Below are positions 1 to 7,483 of a stretch of DNA of 12,022 bases, piece after piece. Within the stretch, counting starts at the first letter, position 1. Each line of letters begins with the position of its first letter. This DNA is from Limisphaerales bacterium (lineage in GTDB: Bacteria; Verrucomicrobiota; Verrucomicrobiae; Limisphaerales; UBA11358). The notes under the pieces are model-generated. The model was not told the DNA's origin. It searched no databases and saw nothing but the letters and a program-made list of their open reading frames with translations. The translations under genes and the position numbers were made by a program. Location: the NCBI GenBank assembly GCA_003152145.1, contig PLZL01000252.1, positions 1 through 12,022 on the forward strand. Reading direction: 5' to 3'.

Positions 1-617
<617 letters not shown>

Positions 618-750
618 AAGCTCCAAATTTCAAGCTCCAACATCCAAAGAAGCTCCAGTTACCAGGCTCCAAAATGCCAATGCCGCCGGCTGGCTTTGGG
701 ATTTGGAGCTTGTAGTTTCTTTGGGGCTTGGATGTTGGTGCTTGGAGCAT
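618..750. repeat. Intergenic block of GCTCCAA repeats forming a long imperfect inverted repeat
   Basis: Directly after the hemB stop, AGCTCCA-type heptamers occur on the + strand near 619, 633, 650 and 665. Their complements, TTGGAGC, occur near 703 and 742. The ACATCCAA unit at 640-647 is mirrored by TTGGATGT at 728-735. The two arms could fold into one long imperfect stem around 618-660 and 700-750. I associate such low-complexity inverted repeats with intergenic regions of Verrucomicrobiota and some Planctomycetota. Here the block could act as the hemB transcript end or as a dispersed REP-like repeat. There is no coding potential in the block. Confidence 0.7.
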
Positions 751-774
751 TATTCATTCGGTGCGCTTTTGCGT

Positions 775-804
775 TTGACCGCGACTGCCCCGGCTGGTTA
801 ATCT
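775..804 (+). promoter_or_regulatory. Possible promoter of the SurA/PpiD-like gene
   Basis: TTGACC at 775-780 is followed after 18 nt by TAATCT at 799-804, about 20 nt upstream of the ATG at 825. The -35 match is good and the -10 match is weak. No clear Shine-Dalgarno sequence precedes the start (TTTTTTCACT). This is a pattern match only. Confidence 0.35.
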
Positions 805-824
805 GAATATTCCATTTTTTCACT

Positions 825-2486
825 ATGATTGGGACAATTCGCAAACATTCGAAGTGGCTGTGGTGGATCATCGCCGGCCTCACGATTATTTCATTTATCG
901 GGTGGAACATTGCCCCGGCCAACCGCAACGGCGGCGTGGGCGGGAACGGTGTTTACGGCACGCTTTACGGCCATAAAATCACCCAGCAGGAATACATCAA
1001 CGCCCGGAACGAGTTTTATCTGTTCTACTGGATTCGCAACCGCGATTGGCCGGATCGCAACCCGAATATCAAGGAACAGGATTTGGAAGAGCAGATTTAT
1101 CTCCGCCTGATGCTCACGCAAAAGGCGGACGCCCTGGGCATTTATGTCGGCGATAAAGCGGCGGCGGATGCGGCGAGTGAAATGCTCCTTTCGCTCGGAC
1201 GCAACGGCCAGTCCGTTCCGTTCCAGGCGTTCGTGAAGCAGGTGTTGACTCAGAAGGGCCTGACCGCCGACGATTTTGAGCGTTTTGCCCGCAACGATGT
1301 TGTCATCCAGCAACTGATCCAGACGCTGGGTCTGACCGGCTCACTCATCACGCCGCAGGAAGCGGCCGCCGCCTACCAGCGCGAGCATCAGGAGGTGTCC
1401 GCGCAGATTGTTTTCCTCTCGGCATCGAATTTCGTGTCGCAGGCCGCCGTCACGCCCGCGGTCGTCGCTCAGTTTTACACAAACTATCTGGCGCAATACC
1501 GCCTGCCCGACCGCGTGCAGGTCAATTACGTCGAGTTCAACCTGACGAACTTTCTCGCGCAGGCCAAGGCCGAGTGGGCCAAGACGAATCTGGAGGAAAA
1601 CGTGAACGCGACTTTTCAGCAATATGGCATGGGCGAATTCCCCGACGCCAAGACGCCCGACGAGGCCAAGGCTAAAATCCGCGAAGCGCGCATCCGTGAA
1701 CGCGCCCTTGCCGACGCGCGGGCGCAGGCGAATGACTTTGCCACCGCGGTTTTCAACCTGAACCCGCTGCGGGCGGACAACCTCGCCACCGCCGCGAAAC
1801 AAAAGGGATTGACGGTGCGGCTCACCGCCCCGTTCGCCAGCCTGTATGGGCCGGACGAATTCACCGCGCCGCCGGCGTTCACCAAGGCCGCCTTCGCGCT
1901 GACCTCCGAAGACCCCCTCGCCGGCCCGATCCTCGGCCCCACCGGCGTTTATGTGATTGCGCTCGCCAAACAACTGCCCAGCGAAATCCCGTCGCTCGAC
2001 CAGATCCGCGACCGAGTGACGCTGGATTACCGGACGATGCAAGCCACGATGATCGCGCAGCGTGTCGGGACAAATGTCGCCCCCGCGCTTGCCGGCCAAC
2101 TGATGGCCGGCCACAGTTTCGCGTCGGCCTGCATTGCCGCCGGCCTGCAACCCGAAACGCTGCCGCCATTTTCCTTGAGCACGCAGGAATTGCCGGAACT
2201 CGGCGACCGTCTGAAACTAAATGAATTTCTGCGCATCGTCGCGAACATACCAGCCGGTCACGCGAGCCCCTTCCTTGAAACCGAAGACGGCGGCTTCATC
2301 GTGTATGTCCAGTCCCGGCTGCCGGTGGATCAGACGGCCATGAGCGCCGACCTGCCGCAATTTACCGCCCGCCTGCGGGGCGCGCGGGAAACCGAAGTGT
2401 TCAACCAGTGGATTCAGACCGAGGCCAACCGCCAGTTGCGCAACACGCCGGCCTTCCGCCAGCAAGCCGCCGCCGGCGCAAAATGA
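825..2486 (+). CDS. Membrane-anchored SurA/PpiD-like periplasmic folding factor
   Basis: This 553-aa protein is probably an inner-membrane-tethered chaperone of the SurA/PpiD type that assists folding of envelope proteins. A short basic N-terminus (MIGTIRKHSKW) precedes one hydrophobic helix at about residues 11-28 (LWWIIAGLTIISFIGW), which predicts a small cytosolic end and a large periplasmic body. Residues about 50-190 are helical and SurA-N-like (YGHKITQQEYINARNEF, then LRLMLTQKADALGIYVGD). Residues about 300-400 resemble the end of a parvulin-type domain (AFALTSEDPLAGPILGPTGVYVIAL), but no complete rotamase signature is evident, so isomerase activity is doubtful. ATG 825 is preferred because the transmembrane anchor follows directly. 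It is probably its own transcription unit, ending in a hairpin at 2486-2524. A generic 'peptidylprolyl isomerase' name would be the likely database label. Confidence 0.8.
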   Translation: MIGTIRKHSKWLWWIIAGLTIISFIGWNIAPANRNGGVGGNGVYGTLYGHKITQQEYINARNEFYLFYWIRNRDWPDRNPNIKEQDLEEQIYLRLMLTQKADALGIYVGDKAAADAASEMLLSLGRNGQSVPFQAFVKQVLTQKGLTADDFERFARNDVVIQQLIQTLGLTGSLITPQEAAAAYQREHQEVSAQIVFLSASNFVSQAAVTPAVVAQFYTNYLAQYRLPDRVQVNYVEFNLTNFLAQAKAEWAKTNLEENVNATFQQYGMGEFPDAKTPDEAKAKIREARIRERALADARAQANDFATAVFNLNPLRADNLATAAKQKGLTVRLTAPFASLYGPDEFTAPPAFTKAAFALTSEDPLAGPILGPTGVYVIALAKQLPSEIPSLDQIRDRVTLDYRTMQATMIAQRVGTNVAPALAGQLMAGHSFASACIAAGLQPETLPPFSLSTQELPELGDRLKLNEFLRIVANIPAGHASPFLETEDGGFIVYVQSRLPVDQTAMSADLPQFTARLRGARETEVFNQWIQTEANRQLRNTPAFRQQAAAGAK

Positions 2487-2524
2487 ATCTTGATCGCAAT
2501 CCGGCTTCGATTGCGATTAAGATT
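2486..2524 (+). terminator. Hairpin immediately after the SurA/PpiD-like gene
   Basis: AATCTTGATCGCAATC (2486-2501) pairs with GATTGCGATTAAGATT (2509-2524). There are 15 Watson-Crick pairs and one G-T wobble, around a 7-nt loop. The stem starts at the last base of the TGA stop. No T-run follows, so it may be an unusual terminator, an mRNA 3'-end stabiliser or a leader hairpin of the next gene, which starts only 17 nt after the stem. Confidence 0.5.
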
Positions 2525-2540
2525 GAGAACCCGATGACGA

Positions 2541-3359
2541 TTGAAAACCGCCGGCATCATCAAACTATCGTCGCCCGCCACCCGCGAGTTTTGGGAAATC
2601 CCCGTCTTGTTCGAGGATGAACACCTGCTCGCGCTCGACAAACCCGCCGGCCTGCTGACCTCGCCCGACCGCTACGACCCGCAGCGGCCCAACCTGATGA
2701 AACTGCTGCACACGGGCATCGCCGACGGCAAGCCGTGGGCGCGCGAACGCCAATTGAATTATTTGAGCAACGCGCACCGGCCCGATTTTGAGACCAGCGG
2801 CGTGATTCTGCTGGCGAAAAACAAACCGGCGCTCGTCGCGCTGGCGAATTTGTTCAGCTCGGGAAAACCGCTCAAAAAATACATCGCGCTCGCGCAGGGA
2901 AATCCGACGGAGGAAAAATTCGAGGGGGACGCCAGACTCGCGCCGCATCCGGTGAAAACCGGGCTGATGTGCGTGGACTCGAAGGACGGCAAGAGATCGA
3001 AAACGCAATTTGAAGTGCTGGAAATATTCTCCGGCTGGATGTTGCTGCGCTGCCTGCCGCTCATCGAGCGCACTCACCAGATTCGCGTCCATCTGCGCCA
3101 TGCGGGCTTTCCGATTGTCGGCGACGAACTTTACGGCGGTAAAAAACTCTGGCTCTCGCGGCTGAAACGGGATTACCGGCTCAAGCCCGAACACGAGGAG
3201 CGTCCGCTGATTTCCCGCGTGGCACTGCACGCGGAGGAATTGACCTTGCCGCATCCCGTCACCGGCGAAACCGTGACCATCACCGCACCGTGGCCGAAGG
3301 ATTTGAAGGTTGCGCTGAAATATCTGCGGCAGTTCGCCACTGGATATGTTGCATGTTGA
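2541..3359 (+). CDS. RluA-family RNA pseudouridine synthase
   Basis: This 272-aa protein converts specific uridines of rRNA or tRNA to pseudouridine; the target cannot be told from sequence. Visible signatures are LFEDEHLLALDKPAG (residues 23-37), HRPDFETSGVILLAKN (79-94) with the catalytic Asp82, and ERTHQIRVHLRHAGFPIVGDELYGG in two overlapping conserved blocks (176-200). The usual catalytic motif is HRLD; a proline replaces the leucine here. The length suits a RluA/TruC-like enzyme without an S4 domain. The frame is closed by TGA at 2535-2537, so translation most plausibly starts at TTG 2541; the nearby ATG at 2534 is in another frame. The next in-frame candidate, TTG 2607, would remove conserved sequence. 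It lies on the same strand as its upstream neighbour and is host housekeeping. Confidence 0.88.
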   Translation: MKTAGIIKLSSPATREFWEIPVLFEDEHLLALDKPAGLLTSPDRYDPQRPNLMKLLHTGIADGKPWARERQLNYLSNAHRPDFETSGVILLAKNKPALVALANLFSSGKPLKKYIALAQGNPTEEKFEGDARLAPHPVKTGLMCVDSKDGKRSKTQFEVLEIFSGWMLLRCLPLIERTHQIRVHLRHAGFPIVGDELYGGKKLWLSRLKRDYRLKPEHEERPLISRVALHAEELTLPHPVTGETVTITAPWPKDLKVALKYLRQFATGYVAC

Positions 3360-3433
3360 AAGTTGCAGGCTGGCCGACAGCTTGCGTGGCAGCGTGAACG
3401 TGTAACCTTCAACTCCAAACCTGCAACTTCAAC
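3355..3433 (+). terminator. Inverted repeat after the pseudouridine synthase gene
   Basis: GTTGAAAGTTGCAGG (3355-3369) is complementary to CCTGCAACTTCAAC (3420-3433) apart from one unpaired base, with about 50 nt between the arms. It overlaps the TGA stop at 3357-3359. No T-run follows. It resembles the other low-complexity intergenic inverted repeats in the window and may end transcription before the integrase promoter. It also marks the last host-like sequence before the element. Confidence 0.45.
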
Positions 3434-3511
3434 CCACCGCCCAGTTCAAAATCGCCTTTTGATTATAAATGGCATTTAATTGGTGTTTTCCAACATTTGA
3501 TTGCATTTTGA

Positions 3512-3540
3512 TTGACAATTTGCCGTCGTTCTGGCAAATT
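3512..3540 (+). promoter_or_regulatory. Putative integrase promoter with embedded palindromic operator
   Basis: A perfect -35 box, TTGACA, lies at 3512-3517, and a weak -10 (CAAATT, 3535-3540) lies 17 nt downstream. The spacer and the -10 are occupied by a perfect hyphenated palindrome, AATTTGCC (3517-3524) and GGCAAATT (3533-3540), with 8 nt between. TTTGATTG occurs twice just upstream (3496-3503 and 3507-3514), 11 bp apart, and TTTTGATT occurs at 3457. The arrangement suits a repressor or integrase/Xis-bound control region. Confidence 0.5.
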
Positions 3541-3576
3541 AGGTCACGCAAGCGAACACAACGGAAAGCACCAAAC

Positions 3577-4911
3577 ATGAAAACGAAATCAATCAAGTCC
3601 CCCGGCTCGCTGGTCGTGCGCGGTCGCAACTTCTACGCCTTTTGGCGAGTCAAAGGCACGGACCGCAAAACAAAAGCCGTCTGCAAAGCACTCCGCGACG
3701 AAAACGGCGCAGCTATCACAACACGCCCGGAAGCTGAAAAGGCGAAGGCGCGGCTCATGGGAATTGTGGTGAAGCAAAACCAGGTTGAATCGCTGCGCTC
3801 AATCCAACATAAAATTGACGACACGCAAGCCGACATTCAGCGCCTCAAAGACGAGCAGCATCCGGCGTTGTCGTTGGTGCAGGTTTGGACGGCGTTCGTC
3901 AGGTCAAGCGAGCGTCACGATTGCGGCAAGGCGACGCTGGCGCAATACGAATCCAAATGGGAACTGTTCCGTGACTGGATCAACCGCGAGCACCCGGGAG
4001 TTTTGACACTCCGCGACGTTACCAGTCAGATTGCCGAGGAGTATTTGCAGCACATGAATCGTTCCGTCTCGCCGACAACTTACAATTATTATCTGCACAC
4101 TTTGCGCTACATTTTCCGCACCGTGAAGGACGACGCGCGGTTGACGGAGGATGTTTGGGCAAAGGCGAAGAACAAAACACTGGTTCAATTTTCACGGCGC
4201 GAGTTGACCATTGACGAATTGAAAAAGGTCTGCGGCGCGGCACAGGGCGAAATGAAATTGCTATTCGCCATTGGACTTTACACCGGGCTGCGGCTTGGCG
4301 ATTGCTGCACGTTGAAATGGGGCGAGGTGGATTTGCGACGCCATCAAATTAAGCGCATCCCGAACAAAATGGCTCGGCGTTGCCCACGTGCGATCACAAT
4401 TCCAATTCATCCGGCTTTGAGCTTCGTGCTCGCGGAGATTCCCGCGAACGAGCGCGGTGTTTATGTCCTGCCGAAAACAGCAAGCACCTATTTAAGCCCG
4501 GCGAAGTCAGTAATCACAGACGCAATCCAGCGGCACTTCCGCGCCTGCGGAATTCAGACAACCGAGAAACGCGAGAACGGCTGCAACCCGATTGTGCGAG
4601 TTGGATTTCACTCATTGCGGCACACGTTTGTTTCCATGTGCCGCGAAGCCAACGCGCCGCTATCCGTTGTCGAAAGCATCGTCGGCCATAGCAGCGTGGA
4701 CATGACGCGGCACTACACACACACAAGCGAGTTGGCCGCTGCGAACGCCGTCGCGCTGTTGCCCGCCGTGACGGGCGACACGGTGACAGTATCAAAGCCC
4801 ACTGGCCGCACCCGTGACGAGTTGCTCCGCGAGTTGATCAAAAGCATGACGACAAAGAATCTCCGCGAGAAAAAATCCGCTGCGCTGGCGATGCTCACCC
4901 CAACTAATTGA
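3577..4911 (+). CDS. Tyrosine recombinase (phage-type integrase)
   Basis: This 444-aa site-specific recombinase is expected to integrate and excise the element. Three parts are visible: an N-terminal arm-binding region (about 1-95, with a helical and possibly coiled stretch at 65-92), a SAM-like core-binding domain (about 96-200, LSLVQVWTAFVRSSERHD onward) and the catalytic domain. Catalytic residues are Arg239 (GLYTGLRLGD), His345 and Arg348 (FHSLRHTF), His371 (IVGHSSVDMTRHY) and nucleophile Tyr380, so the enzyme looks active. ATG 3577 is preferred because GGAAAG at 3563-3568 sits 8 nt upstream; an in-frame ATG at 3469 would precede the promoter palindrome. The TGA overlaps the region of the next gene's ribosome-binding site, so the two are likely co-transcribed. 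A C-terminal extension of about 60 residues follows the catalytic tyrosine. Confidence 0.92.
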   Translation: MKTKSIKSPGSLVVRGRNFYAFWRVKGTDRKTKAVCKALRDENGAAITTRPEAEKAKARLMGIVVKQNQVESLRSIQHKIDDTQADIQRLKDEQHPALSLVQVWTAFVRSSERHDCGKATLAQYESKWELFRDWINREHPGVLTLRDVTSQIAEEYLQHMNRSVSPTTYNYYLHTLRYIFRTVKDDARLTEDVWAKAKNKTLVQFSRRELTIDELKKVCGAAQGEMKLLFAIGLYTGLRLGDCCTLKWGEVDLRRHQIKRIPNKMARRCPRAITIPIHPALSFVLAEIPANERGVYVLPKTASTYLSPAKSVITDAIQRHFRACGIQTTEKRENGCNPIVRVGFHSLRHTFVSMCREANAPLSVVESIVGHSSVDMTRHYTHTSELAAANAVALLPAVTGDTVTVSKPTGRTRDELLRELIKSMTTKNLREKKSAALAMLTPTN

Positions 4912-4922
4912 AAGGAGCTACA

Positions 4923-5780
4923 GTGAAAAAATCCATCACTGCTCCACAAACAGACCAGCCGGTTTTACAACCTGCGGTCTTGAGCCTTTACGAGGAACGT
5001 TTCCCCGTTGAAGAAATCGCCCGGCGAGTGGACAAACGGCCATTGCGCGAACTTGAATTGCAGATAGAAGATGCACTTCAAGAAATCCTTGCCCGCGCCC
5101 ACGCTGGCGATGATGACGCTCTCGCTCGGTATTTCTTTATCGCCCGCGCAACCGTGATGTCTTTTGACAACTTGGTAAGGCACGAACTAATAAGGACGCG
5201 AGCCTTCGCAGAGATGAGTCCCAACTTGCCAGTGTTATTGAGTTTGAACCCGCAAGACATTGAAGCGGCAAAAGAGCGGGTGCGGTTATTGAACGTCGGC
5301 ACAAAGGCGATGATGCCAACTCGTTCCGGCCAACGGACAGACAGGCGCAATCTCTGGACTCGTTTGGCAATTTTTGCCTTCCACGCCTGCTTTGAAAACG
5401 CTCGGCGTGTGCCGCAGATTGAAAAAAATCTCGCAGGCGCGAAACCAAGGCGGGTGCAACGCAAGTTGTGGGGCACAACCGAAATAGGAACAGAATACAC
5501 GCTGCCCGATGGCTCATGGGTTGTCATTGCGGACTGGCAAAGGGAAGGCGGCAATCTCGCCGGGCAAGCCAGCCTTACCGGGCAAATCACGGCAGACAAT
5601 TTCAAACACTGGCAGAGCGTGATCAAAATGTGTGTGCTGGAATTTTGGAATCGTTCCAAAGATAATTACGATAAGGCGCTTAAAACGGTAGGCACGTCCG
5701 GTGAGAATGAGTCCTATCGCCGCCACCTAGCCATGAATCGAACTTTGCAAGCCTTCAAAAGTCAATTCCTTCCCCGATAG
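4923..5780 (+). CDS. Unrecognised 285-aa element protein
   Basis: I do not recognise a domain. The start is chosen at GTG 4923 because AAAGGAG (4911-4917) lies 5 nt upstream and overlaps the integrase stop; a TTG at 4908 lacks this. The N-terminal third is helical and charged (EERFPVEEIARRVDKRPLRE, then QIEDALQEILARAHAGDDDALARYFFIARATVMSF). The middle is basic (RSGQRTDRRNLWTRLAIF, then AGAKPRRVQRKLW). The C-terminal part contains GTEYTLPDGSWVVIADW and ends basic. There is no signal peptide, transmembrane helix or obvious catalytic motif. Tight linkage to the integrase suggests a role in the element's maintenance, recombination or regulation. It could also be a structural DNA-binding accessory protein. 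It is a real gene by its ribosome-binding site, spacing and uninterrupted frame. Confidence 0.75.
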   Translation: MKKSITAPQTDQPVLQPAVLSLYEERFPVEEIARRVDKRPLRELELQIEDALQEILARAHAGDDDALARYFFIARATVMSFDNLVRHELIRTRAFAEMSPNLPVLLSLNPQDIEAAKERVRLLNVGTKAMMPTRSGQRTDRRNLWTRLAIFAFHACFENARRVPQIEKNLAGAKPRRVQRKLWGTTEIGTEYTLPDGSWVVIADWQREGGNLAGQASLTGQITADNFKHWQSVIKMCVLEFWNRSKDNYDKALKTVGTSGENESYRRHLAMNRTLQAFKSQFLPR

Positions 5781-5809
5781 ACTAGTAGCGGCGGTCAGGT
5801 AGTCTTTTT
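5779..5809 (+). terminator. Weak candidate intrinsic terminator
   Basis: AGACTA (5779-5784) pairs with TAGTCT (5800-5805) around a 15-nt loop, and a TTTTT run (5805-5809) follows. The stem begins within the TAG stop of the preceding gene. Six mostly A-T pairs make a weak stem, so the call is tentative. Confidence 0.35.
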
Positions 5810-5844
5810 CAGCAAGCGTTTTCAAGGGCATAGTCAGGAATAGA

Positions 5845-5866
5845 CGGCGCGGGATGCGCCGGAAAG
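5845..5866 (+). promoter_or_regulatory. Hairpin and ribosome-binding site in front of the HTH gene
   Basis: CGGCGC (5845-5850) pairs with GCGCCG (5856-5861) around the loop GGGAT. It partly overlaps the GGAAAG (5861-5866) that serves ATG 5875 at 8-nt spacing. The stem could mask the ribosome-binding site and so limit translation of the excisionase-like protein. The same GGAAAG is only 2 nt from ATG 5869, which argues for the 5875 start. Confidence 0.4.
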
Positions 5867-5874
5867 AAATGACT

Positions 5875-6186
5875 ATGCAAGTTCACGTTTTGGAAATCAT
5901 CAGCACTGCGCTTCAGGCGGATAACACCGTTAGTCCCGCCGAGCGCAAAAAATTCTTGAGGCAACTTCGCGGCGAACCCGCACCGGACGGCAACGGCAAC
6001 CGCCAGCCGCCGCGAATTTTCAGCCGCGAGCAAGCCGCAGAATTGCTGGGCAACAAAACCGTCCGATACGTTGACAAACTGTGTCGCGCCGGTCACTTGG
6101 AAAAGTTCACTCCCAAGGGAAACCAGCGGAGCATCGGCGTAACAGCCGAGTCGTTTAACCGATTCCTTGAAGGAGGCGTCGAATGA
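5875..6186 (+). CDS. Small excisionase-like / MerR-type helix-turn-helix protein
   Basis: This 103-aa DNA-binding protein probably acts as a recombination directionality factor or regulator of the element. The C-terminal half carries a winged HTH of the excisionase/HTH_17 type: IFSREQAAELLGNKTVRYVDK, then CRAGHLEKFTPKGNQRSIG, ending TAESFNRFLEG (about residues 48-100). The N-terminal 45 residues are a helical extension (LEIISTALQAD, SPAERKKFLRQLRG) not found in minimal Xis proteins. Start 5875 is chosen by ribosome-binding-site spacing; in-frame ATGs at 5854 and 5869 are also possible. It lies upstream of the primase-like gene and is translationally linked to it through an overlapping stop/start (AATGA at 6182-6186). 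Specific function is an inference from the domain and the integrase context. Confidence 0.8.
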   Translation: MQVHVLEIISTALQADNTVSPAERKKFLRQLRGEPAPDGNGNRQPPRIFSREQAAELLGNKTVRYVDKLCRAGHLEKFTPKGNQRSIGVTAESFNRFLEGGVE

Positions 6187-6200
6187 TTGAAGTTGGATGA
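6183..6200 (+). CDS. Five-codon minigene linking the HTH and primase-like genes
   Basis: A strong AAGGAGG (6170-6176) sits 6 nt before ATG 6183, which opens only MIEVG and stops at TGA 6198-6200. Its ATG overlaps the HTH gene's TGA (6184-6186), and its TGA overlaps the primase-like ATG at 6197. It therefore looks like a stop-start relay that feeds ribosomes to the next gene, which has no good ribosome-binding site of its own. The alternative is that the same Shine-Dalgarno sequence serves ATG 6197 at a poor 20-nt distance. The peptide itself is unlikely to have a function. Confidence 0.35.
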   Translation: MIEVG

Positions 6201-7483
6201 CGACGCCCGCCAACATCTCCGCGCCTGTTTCTTTTGGCTTGGACGTGCGCCGCCCCGGTTTGCTGGAAACACGCAGCACGGGCGACGTGTTGCTGGGTAT
6301 TCAGTCTGGCGCGTGGCAGGACACGGTTGCGCGTGTCCGCTCGTTGCCACTTGACAGCGCGGAACAAAAGGCGGCCAAGCTCGCGCTCCCCTATGCAACA
6401 TGGGCGGGCGTGTTCTCTTACCGGCAAAACTCCGGGCTTGTCAGCCACTCCGGGCAAATCGGCGTTGACCTAGACGACCTGGGCGAAGCCGGAGCCGTCG
6501 CCGGCTTGCAAGCAGCCGTCGCCGACAGGTTTTGTCTTGCTGCGTTTCGATCCGCTCGCGGTGAAGGCGTGCGGCTGATTTTCAGAATCCCGCCTTGCTC
6601 GCCAGAGAATCACACCGCCGCTTTTGAACAAGTCGCCGAACACGTCCGCAACACCTACGGACGCGACACCGACGAATCCGGCAAGGATGTTTGCCGCGCA
6701 AGTTTCGTCAGCTTTGATCGTGGCTTGTGGTTCAATCCGTCCGCTGATGTTCTGCCGATAGTTCTACCGGATGTCACACAGCGGTTAAGGGGATTCACTC
6801 GCTGTGTGCCATCGCTCTATGGTGGTGAATTGGCTTTAACTTGTTGGAATTGGTTTGGGCAGCACTTCGCCAACACTGCGCCAGTATCAGGCGAGACGGC
6901 AAAAACGCATGGCGCGTTGCTGGCATTGGGAAAAGCAATCGCGTTGCACGCCGAACGGATTCGGGAGCCATTGACCGCCCGGCAAATTGACTCCGCGTTT
7001 GAATCATGGTTGCGTGAACACAACCGGCAAGGCGTCCGGCTACGTTGCTCGGCTGACGAATACCGACGCGAGTTGCGCGACAGTATTGAAGGGGCGCGGC
7101 GTAAAAGTTGGTTCAAATCCGCAGCCGAAAAATGGATTCGTTGGACACGCCACAAAGAATTTCCGCACGCCGCGTTGCCGCACGAAAAGATTTTGTTTGC
7201 CGTCCGCCAACATTGCGCCGACGCCGGGAGTGACGAATTTTTTCTTGGAGCACGGGATGCTGGCCTTGTGGCTGGTGGCAGTTACCGCACGGCTGCCCGC
7301 GCCATTCGCAAACTTTGCGACGACGGCCAACTGGAAAAAACCGGCGAACGGCGGCAACCGCGCCATGCCCAAACCTACCGGCTGATTGACGACCGAACAT
7401 TTTACCATGACAACACCCAAACAACCCGTAATCCGGCGCGGCCAGCGCGTGCCCTACGGCAAAGGCAGTCAGCGCGAAATTGA
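6197..7483 (+). CDS. Primase-like replication protein (VirE-N / BT4734-type N-terminal domain)
   Basis: This 428-aa protein is likely to start replication of the element. The N-terminal half (about 10-200) matches the VirE-N/BT4734 type domain, related to archaeo-eukaryotic primase-polymerase folds. It shows GVFSYRQNSGLVSHSG then VDLDDL (71-95, acidic Asp91/Asp93/Asp94), AAFRSARGEGVRLIFRIP (115-132) and DESGKDVCRASFVSFD (159-174). Residues about 215-310 are helical, as in primase C-terminal linkers. Residues about 325-400 look like a winged helix (LPHEKILFAVRQHC, then GSYRTAARAIRKLCDDGQLEKTG). No helicase Walker motif is present. The last 25 residues are basic and low-complexity where the frame overlaps the next gene by 77 nt. 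Family assignment is by motif memory; the catalytic role is inferred. Confidence 0.75.
   Translation: MTTPANISAPVSFGLDVRRPGLLETRSTGDVLLGIQSGAWQDTVARVRSLPLDSAEQKAAKLALPYATWAGVFSYRQNSGLVSHSGQIGVDLDDLGEAGAVAGLQAAVADRFCLAAFRSARGEGVRLIFRIPPCSPENHTAAFEQVAEHVRNTYGRDTDESGKDVCRASFVSFDRGLWFNPSADVLPIVLPDVTQRLRGFTRCVPSLYGGELALTCWNWFGQHFANTAPVSGETAKTHGALLALGKAIALHAERIREPLTARQIDSAFESWLREHNRQGVRLRCSADEYRRELRDSIEGARRKSWFKSAAEKWIRWTRHKEFPHAALPHEKILFAVRQHCADAGSDEFFLGARDAGLVAGGSYRTAARAIRKLCDDGQLEKTGERRQPRHAQTYRLIDDRTFYHDNTQTTRNPARPARALRQRQSARN

Noticed and set aside
1341..2150. A 269-codon - strand open frame opposite the SurA/PpiD-like gene
   Set aside because: It is a GC-rich antisense shadow with Arg/Gly-rich, non-protein-like composition; the + strand gene has a clear anchor and domains.
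3469..3576. Longer integrase start at ATG 3469
   Set aside because: The extra 36 residues would be encoded across the TTGACA promoter and palindrome; ATG 3577 has a good GGAAAG ribosome-binding site.
3360..3576. tRNA or other classical integration target next to the integrase
   Set aside because: No cloverleaf or tRNA 3' end could be recognised, and no repeat of this region was found near 7629-8170.
4908..4922. TTG 4908 as start of the 285-aa protein
   Set aside because: GTG 4923 has AAAGGAG at ideal spacing, while TTG 4908 has nothing suitable upstream.
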